From: Weimeria sp002480925
GTDB lineage: Bacteria > Bacillota > Clostridia > Lachnospirales > Lachnospiraceae
Assembly: GCF_052064335.1 (NCBI RefSeq)
Contig: NZ_JBQHVU010000033.1
Coordinates: forward strand, 1 to 9,215
Direction: 5' to 3'
Length of the DNA: 9,215 nt
The notes under the pieces are model-generated. The model made no database searches and had not been told where the DNA came from. It saw only the letters and a list, made by a program, of their open reading frames with translations. Shown piece by piece: positions 5,493 to 9,215 of this stretch (the first letter of the stretch is position 1; the number at the start of each line of letters is the position of its first letter). The translations under genes were made by a program, and so were the position numbers.

Positions 5493-5982
5493 ATGATAAT
5501 CAAGACATCCATTATTTCTGATCTCGAGATTAACAACTTAGAGGATTTACACAAACTGAAACCGATTATGGGGGCAACGAATTGTCAAACGGCGAATTGG
5601 CAGCATGGCCTCGAGGGCAGATACAGTAATGGGATCGGTGATGCTATACTGGCTGACGTTGAAAAGGAATTCAAACGGGTCTGTGCAAAATATGGGCTTG
5701 ATTGCCAAGGCAACATAAAGGTTGCCAATCCTGGACAGGGCAGTAAGTTTTGTACTGGAGTCACCGGTTAAGCCGAAACTTATACTTGACGTTTCATATA
5801 GCGTCACTACATAGAGCAGCCAAGGTGGCAAGAGAAAGGATGCTAGGAAAACAGTTGAAGTTATAAATAAGGAGCGTGCCAAAGGCGGGAAAATTATATA
5901 TGTCGATTTTCTTGATGGGGCAGGCTGGATAGGACTACAGGCAGACCTGAAGGCAGAGCCGAATCTCGAGGTGGTCTATGCC
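5493..5982 (+). pseudogene. Broken restriction-endonuclease-like gene
   Basis: A perfect ribosome binding site TTAGGAGG (5477-5484), 8 nt before ATG 5493, marks the original start. The first frame runs 92 codons to TAA at 5769-5771. Taking one T out of the TTTT run at 5746-5749 joins it to the next frame, giving SKFVLESPVKPKLILDVSYS with no break in sense. That frame then meets an amber TAG at 5812-5814 and continues with SSQGGKRKDARKTVEVINKE and IIYVDFLDGAGWIGLQADL. The tail resembles the C-terminal region of some type II restriction endonucleases, but I cannot name the specificity and no cognate methyltransferase is present in the window. The gene ends where palindrome copy A begins (5983). 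The frameshift and amber are visible directly; the enzyme assignment is weak. Confidence 0.5.
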
Positions 5983-6008
5983 AAGGGACAGGCCCATTTT
6001 TCATCTTT
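5983..6008 (+). repeat. Palindromic repeat, copy A (left half missing)
   Basis: Contains AAGGGACAGG, then CCCATTTTTCATCTTT. It matches the right two-thirds of the 31-bp palindrome found at 6917-6947 and, inverted, at 7896-7926. The outer GATGAAAA block of the left half is absent and replaced by the end of the restriction-like pseudogene. It lies 9 bp before the -35 of the PrsW promoter. Confidence 0.65.
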
Positions 6009-6017
6009 CCTCTGTTG

Positions 6018-6046
6018 TTGACATTTCCACTATACAGTTATACAAT
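6018..6046 (+). promoter_or_regulatory. Near-consensus sigma-A promoter of the PrsW-like gene
   Basis: TTGACA at 6018-6023, a 17-bp spacer, then TACAAT at 6041-6046. Transcription would start near 6053, downstream of the ATG at 5978. That argues against translation from 5978 and for the start at 6092, which leaves a leader of about 40 nt. Confidence 0.75.
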
Positions 6047-6091
6047 TCTCCCGTTACGCAGAAAACTCATGCAATTACGATGGAGAAGCAT

Positions 6092-6970
6092 ATGATAAAC
6101 AGACTGGATGAATCGGTAAAGAGTGGATGCCCTGATTATGACAGGCCAAGAAAACGTGGACAGCTGATAGTGACCGGAGTGCTGATTTTTTTATTTGCAC
6201 TCGGGATGCTGATTGACGAAGCGGATTTTATGGGCACAAGCCACACTGGCGTGATCCGGTATCTGGAGGTGTACAGCGCATTTTTGCCGCTGCTTATATA
6301 TATCGTGCCATTTGTAATCATAGTGAAAAAACTCGGAGTTGAAGCCGGGCTTAGCAGCCGAAAGCTGTTAGGCGCGGCTTTTTGTGGTGCATTTATCTCT
6401 TCTGCTCTGGCTGCTGAGATAAATGACGGCTTTGATTCATTGATGAAACACCTGATGGGACATGCTTATTCAGAGAACTGGCTGGGATCATTCGAGACGG
6501 GGATAGCAGAGGAGCTTCTGAAGCTGGCAACCGTGGCGATGCTTCTGTACGTGTGGAACAGCGAAACGCTAGATCAGTATATTATAACCGGAATGTGCAC
6601 AGGCATGGGATTTCAGATCGAGGAAGACATCTCATACATCACACAAAGCGGATTTAAGAATGTAAATGATGCTTTTCCCATGGCACTTGACCGGATCAGC
6701 AGGTCTGTCGGCTCGCACTGGGCCTATGCTGCTATGACTGCGGTCGGGCTCTACATGATCAAAAGAACCACCGGGAAACACCATCGGATGAAGGGATTCG
6801 GACTGATCCTTTTTGTCATAGTCAATCACTTCCTGTACGATACGCCGATAGGCGAGATAAATCTAGTCAATGTGCTGCTAACTGTGGCAGTCGTCCTGCC
6901 GGTCCTCATCTCATTAGATGAAAAAAGGGACAGGTCCAGTTTTCATCTTTTTAGAGGAGAAGGGATCTAG
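6092..6970 (+). CDS. PrsW-family intramembrane metalloprotease
   Basis: A 292-residue multi-pass membrane protein with the PrsW protease motifs: AEELLK (139-144, the EExxK metal/catalytic motif), GFQIEEDISYI (173-183), SHW (208-210) and NHFLYD (245-250). In Bacillus, PrsW makes the first cut in the anti-sigma factor RsiW; relatives act on other membrane or exported proteins. Membrane segments fall at about 24-41, 62-80, 93-108, 137-155, 163-176, 209-224, 234-248 and 256-274. The start is placed at 6092, with GGAG 6 nt upstream and a near-consensus promoter just before it; 6080 is a less likely alternative. No anti-sigma factor is next to it. The last 17 residues (276-292) are encoded by a palindromic repeat (copy B) and its flank, so the native C-terminus may have been replaced. 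The stop overlaps that of the convergent gene. Confidence 0.83.
   Translation: MINRLDESVKSGCPDYDRPRKRGQLIVTGVLIFLFALGMLIDEADFMGTSHTGVIRYLEVYSAFLPLLIYIVPFVIIVKKLGVEAGLSSRKLLGAAFCGAFISSALAAEINDGFDSLMKHLMGHAYSENWLGSFETGIAEELLKLATVAMLLYVWNSETLDQYIITGMCTGMGFQIEEDISYITQSGFKNVNDAFPMALDRISRSVGSHWAYAAMTAVGLYMIKRTTGKHHRMKGFGLILFVIVNHFLYDTPIGEINLVNVLLTVAVVLPVLISLDEKRDRSSFHLFRGEGI
6917..6947 (+). repeat. Palindromic repeat, copy B (inside 3' end of PrsW-like gene)
   Basis: A 31-bp near-palindrome: GATGAAAA (6917-6924) pairs with TTTTCATC (6940-6947), and GGAC pairs with GTCC in the centre. It is followed by TTTTT (6948-6952). It is in the same orientation as copy A. It is translated as residues 276-286 of the protease and could also act as a terminator-like hairpin for that transcript. 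Confidence 0.7.
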
Positions 6971-7767
6971 GCTACTCCTGTGCAGCCATCAAGCATCACG
7001 TCGTAGTCCCAGTCCTTCGATGAGTACCATCCGCTGTAGCCGTTGCCTGTCACATAGAATGATGCGGACTTTATATTAGTGGAATATCTCTTTGTCACGC
7101 GTAATCTGGTGTCCTTCGGCACTGTCTGCTTGTATTTAGTGCATTTTTTGTCCGAATAGATACGGATAGATTTAGTCACAGGCAGGCTGTACCTTTTCAT
7201 TTGGGTGCTATCGATATTCGTGTCTTGATAACCGGCGACCTGCAGGGTACTGCTATCAGGCTTCAGCCTGCCGTTTCTATAGGATAGAGTCACATAGCAT
7301 GAAGAATACCCTATAAGCGGCGCGCCTGAATCCTGTATCATGGCTTTTATCTTATTGTTTTTTGAATTTATGGAGTTTATCCATCTGCAGCCGTAGAGGG
7401 AGTCGAAATCATAGACCTTTTTTAGCTTATTGCCGCGGTACTCGTATATAAGCCTAGGCCCGTCGTAATTATCACTGTATGGATTTATATAGAGCAGATG
7501 TTTCTTCCCAAGCTTTATGAATTTATAATTATAGTCATAAAGCCAGTCTTTTGATGAAAACTTCCTGCTGCCGTTTACTGAAACTGTAAATAAGTGATAG
7601 TAGTTATTGTCGTACTGAGATTTTTTAAATGTGATCCTTTCCTTGATGCCATCTCCATTCATATCGATAGAGACAGTTTTTGATGCTGCTTTCGCTGGAA
7701 TCGGGCGCATAGATAGAAGGGCCATTGATGTTGCAAGAATTGCAGCAGTGATTTTTATTATTTTCAT
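6967..7767 (-). CDS. Secreted protein of unknown function with SH3-like end
   Basis: A 266-residue exported protein. The start is set at 7767 because GAGG (complement of 7774-7777) lies 6 nt upstream; a longer frame to 7803 lacks this. Residues 1-28 are a signal peptide ending near AKAAS. SIDMNGDGIKERITF (33-47) is a calcium-loop-like DxNGDG motif as in VCBS/FG-GAP or EF-hand-like repeats. The middle (50-195) is rich in Tyr, Asn and Lys and looks all-beta. The end (196-258), with SIRIYSDKKCTKYKQTVPKD and then GYSGWYSSKDW, resembles a bacterial SH3-type wall-binding domain. No catalytic motif was seen. It converges on the PrsW-like gene and shares a CTAG at the two stop codons, with no ordinary terminator between. 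It has its own strong promoter. A link to the protease, as substrate or partner, is only positional inference. Confidence 0.72.
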   Translation of the reverse strand: MKIIKITAAILATSMALLSMRPIPAKAASKTVSIDMNGDGIKERITFKKSQYDNNYYHLFTVSVNGSRKFSSKDWLYDYNYKFIKLGKKHLLYINPYSDNYDGPRLIYEYRGNKLKKVYDFDSLYGCRWINSINSKNNKIKAMIQDSGAPLIGYSSCYVTLSYRNGRLKPDSSTLQVAGYQDTNIDSTQMKRYSLPVTKSIRIYSDKKCTKYKQTVPKDTRLRVTKRYSTNIKSASFYVTGNGYSGWYSSKDWDYDVMLDGCTGVA

Positions 7768-7833
7768 GTAGTTCCTCTCAATCAGACGGATACCGCCAAT
7801 CACTAAATTACATCAGACAAACCAACTGACGAA

Positions 7834-7862
7834 AGTATATATCCGCAGTCTATAGATGTCAA
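7834..7862 (-). promoter_or_regulatory. Near-consensus sigma-A promoter of the secreted-protein gene
   Basis: On the minus strand TTGACA (complement of 7857-7862), a 17-bp spacer, then TATACT (complement of 7834-7839). Transcription would begin near 7827, about 60 nt before the ATG at 7767. It mirrors the strength and spacing of the promoter at 6018-6046. Confidence 0.75.
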
Positions 7863-7864
7863 GA

Positions 7865-7895
7865 TTTTCGGGAAGCTTGTCTCACCTCCCGAAAA
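7865..7895. promoter_or_regulatory. Inverted repeat just upstream of the minus promoter
   Basis: TTTTCGGGA (7865-7873) and TCCCGAAAA (7887-7895) are perfect 9-bp inverted arms around 13 nt. The repeat abuts the -35 of the minus promoter (2 bp away) and touches palindrome copy C on the other side. Its lack of a T tail on either strand argues against a terminator. It could be an operator for a dimeric regulator, or part of the repeat element. Confidence 0.5.
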
Positions 7896-7926
7896 GATGA
7901 AAAATGGACCCGTCCCTTTTTTCATC
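7896..7926 (-). repeat. Palindromic repeat, copy C (inverted)
   Basis: A 31-bp near-palindrome with outer arms GATGAAAAA (7896-7904) and TTTTTCATC (7918-7926) and core GGACCCGTCC. In the minus orientation it aligns with copy B over the whole length with three base differences. Followed in that orientation by TTTT, as in copies A and B, so the conserved unit extends a few bases past the palindrome. Confidence 0.7.
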
Positions 7927-7934
7927 TGCAAGTA

Positions 7935-7963
7935 TAGACTGTAAACCTTAATAGTGATAAAAT
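7935..7963 (+). promoter_or_regulatory. Promoter of the DUF488 gene
   Basis: TGATAAAAT (7955-7963) is an extended -10 (TG, one base, TAAAAT). TAGACT (7935-7940) is a partial -35 at 17 bp. Transcription would start near 7970. It is divergent from the secreted-protein promoter; the two share the palindrome-containing interval. Confidence 0.45.
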
Positions 7964-8003
7964 AACAGCTAAGAATAAGAGGGGGCAGGAAGAAGGATAC
8001 ACA

Positions 8004-8357
8004 ATGAAGTTGCAGATAAAGAGAGCCTACGAAAAAGCCACAGAGGATGATGGAATAAGGATACTGGTCGACAGGATCTGGCCAAGAGGCGTTTCAAAGG
8101 AAAAGGCCGCAATAGATCATTGGATAAAGGATATTGCGCCGACAGCGGAATTGAGAAAGTGGTATGGCCATGATCCGGAAAAATATCAGGAATTCAGGGA
8201 GAGATACTGTAAGGAGCTTGATGAGAATCCCCATGTAGGGGAACTAATGGATATCATTTCAGAAAGCCATGGTAATGTGACGCTGGTCTTTGCGGCAAAG
8301 GATGAGGAGCATAGCAATGCAAAGGTTCTTCTCGACTGGCTTGGGAGTAAGTGTTAG
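8004..8357 (+). CDS. DUF488-family protein (YeaO-like)
   Basis: A 117-residue soluble protein matching the DUF488/YeaO family at full length. Signature stretches are GIRILVDRIWPRG (17-29), DHWIKDIAPTAELRKWYGHD (38-57), FRERYCKELDENP (64-76) and VTLVFAAKDEEHSNAKVLL (92-110). These carry the conserved DR-WPRG, W..D.AP..LR.W..HD and AAKDEEHSNA motifs. The family is widespread and small, and its biochemical role has not been established; conserved Arg, Asp and His residues suggest an anion- or nucleic-acid-linked function, but that is a guess. AAGGA (7993-7997) lies 6 nt before the ATG. It appears to be a single-gene unit. The gene ends 5 bp from the stop of the convergent membrane protein gene. 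Confidence 0.88.
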   Translation: MKLQIKRAYEKATEDDGIRILVDRIWPRGVSKEKAAIDHWIKDIAPTAELRKWYGHDPEKYQEFRERYCKELDENPHVGELMDIISESHGNVTLVFAAKDEEHSNAKVLLDWLGSKC

Positions 8358-8362
8358 TTTTT

Positions 8363-9094
8363 CTATCTCCGCCCGATAACCTCGAATGGTATATATATTA
8401 TTACCATGATCATCAGCGCCAGAAGGGCGTAGCCGGCTAGATATCCGGGCACTCCCATTTTAGAGGCCAGAAATGAAAGAGGGGTGTCTGATGGGGGCCA
8501 GTTTATGAATATATAGTTGCAGTCGGTGATCTTGTCAAAAATATAGACAGGCGGGACGATGATAGCCAGAAAGATAGCTTCATACCATAGATGACTGATC
8601 CGGGGCCACAGGCGTTTGTCTATAAGCAGAAGGATGGGGTAGAGGAGGAGCATCTCATGCCAGATATATCCATAAAGATTAAAATAGTTCCATGCCGGGT
8701 ACAGGGTCCAGTCAGGGAGCAGGAGAGCGAATATAGAACCGGGGCCCAGCAGGATCACAGCGATTTCTCCGAAGAATGCCCTTGCTCTTGAAGAGGGCAT
8801 AAATGACGCCAGAAGAAAGTCAAAAGCAGCAAGCCCGCATAGATGAAGAGGGAGCATACCGATATTTGCACGATGGATTGAAAAGAGCACCAGCCATTTC
8901 GAGGCCTCCATGCAGATGAGGAAGACAGGAATGGCATTTATTATCAGATCCCTTTTTCTTTCGCCAGCTCTTATAAAAATAATGGCAATAAGTGCCATAG
9001 CAGCGCCAATGGCAGCAAGGCAGCCGAAATGAGTGGCAGAAAAGATCCTGTATCCGCTACCTGAAGGAATATCACTTTCGTATCTGAAAAACAA
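8363..9094 (-). CDS. YwaF/TIGR02206-family integral membrane protein
   Basis: A 243-residue protein of the YwaF (TIGR02206) family, function unknown. About seven membrane segments lie at 22-42, 50-70, 82-98, 106-126, 140-158, 169-187 and 218-238. Family-typical stretches are MLPLHLCGLAAF (80-91), FNLYGYIWHEMLLLYPI (138-154) and CNYIFINWPPSDTPLSFLAS (192-211). The start is uncertain. The frame opens with TTG at 9094 after an in-frame TGA at 9101-9103, there is no clear ribosome binding site, and the next in-frame ATG would remove the first membrane segment. The predicted N-terminus (MFFRY then IFSATHF) fits relatives, so TTG is the best choice, but the 5' flank may have been altered. It converges on the DUF488 gene with a 5-bp gap and no terminator between them. 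Confidence 0.82.
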   Translation of the reverse strand: MFFRYESDIPSGSGYRIFSATHFGCLAAIGAAMALIAIIFIRAGERKRDLIINAIPVFLICMEASKWLVLFSIHRANIGMLPLHLCGLAAFDFLLASFMPSSRARAFFGEIAVILLGPGSIFALLLPDWTLYPAWNYFNLYGYIWHEMLLLYPILLLIDKRLWPRISHLWYEAIFLAIIVPPVYIFDKITDCNYIFINWPPSDTPLSFLASKMGVPGYLAGYALLALMIMVIIYIPFEVIGRR

Positions 9095-9215
9095 ATCGAA
9101 TCATCGTTACCATTCACAGTAAATCATATTAACAAAATCGGCTCAGACTGAGCTTATCCAAACTTGAGAAATATCAGAAAAACAGGGTTATGTCTATTCC
9201 TGGCATGACTCTGTT
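9095..9215. other. Right-edge non-coding sequence with short palindrome
   Basis: No gene is recognised. GCTCAGACTGAGC (9141-9153) is a perfect palindrome around one base. A plus-strand frame is open from about 9137 to the edge (KLEKYQKNRVMSIPGMTL near its end), but it has no visible start and no family I can name. The stretch should carry the promoter of the YwaF-family gene; TATGAT (complement of 9123-9128) is a possible -10 without a good -35. Confidence 0.35.

Noticed and set aside
5978..6091. Longer N-terminus for the PrsW-like protein
   Set aside because: The extension would start upstream of a near-consensus promoter and be read through palindrome copy A; the ATG at 6092 has GGAG in front and gives a normal protease N-terminus.

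Overview
The window looks like a chromosomal segment from a Gram-positive, low-to-moderate GC bacterium of the Clostridia, most likely a Lachnospiraceae-type gut or rumen organism. The reasons are strong AGGAGG-type ribosome binding sites, near-consensus sigma-A promoters (TTGACA, 17 bp, TATAAT-like), a YibE/F-family protein, a PrsW-family protease, a YwaF-type membrane protein and an IS3-family remnant. The species assignment is inference only.

Left part (1-3893). A truncated IS3-family transposase (orfA end plus the first roughly 40 codons of orfB, with an A7 slippery run) is joined in frame to the DNA-binding end of a Crp/Fnr-type regulator whose sensor domain is missing. Next comes a two-gene operon: a secreted purple-acid-phosphatase-like metallophosphoesterase with a Lys/Thr-rich tail, preceded by repeats resembling a PhoP box, and 15 bp later a YibE/F-family membrane protein. 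The operon ends in a cluster of hairpins and a Rho-independent terminator.

Middle part (3894-6008). A small AT-rich membrane-anchored protein of unknown function has its own extended -10 promoter. After it comes a decay island: a short Phd/YefM antitoxin with no toxin and a dyad over its start codon, a long imperfect inverted repeat, a 5'-truncated DUF4417 gene on the minus strand, two direct repeats resembling IS21-family end repeats, and a restriction-endonuclease-like pseudogene broken by one frameshift and one amber codon.

Right part (6009-9215). A PrsW-family intramembrane protease (plus) and a secreted unknown protein (minus) converge and share a CTAG at their stops. Each has a near-consensus promoter firing inward. 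Copies of a 31-bp palindrome lie just outside both promoters in opposite orientations, and a third copy forms the 3' end of the protease gene, so the whole resembles a compact symmetrical cassette. It is followed by a DUF488 (YeaO-like) gene and a convergent YwaF/TIGR02206 membrane protein gene that apparently starts at TTG. The last 120 bp hold no recognisable gene.

The main points for follow-up are the palindrome-bounded protease/secreted-protein pair, the candidate phosphate-control site, the IS3-Crp fusion, and the nested hairpins after the YibE/F gene.
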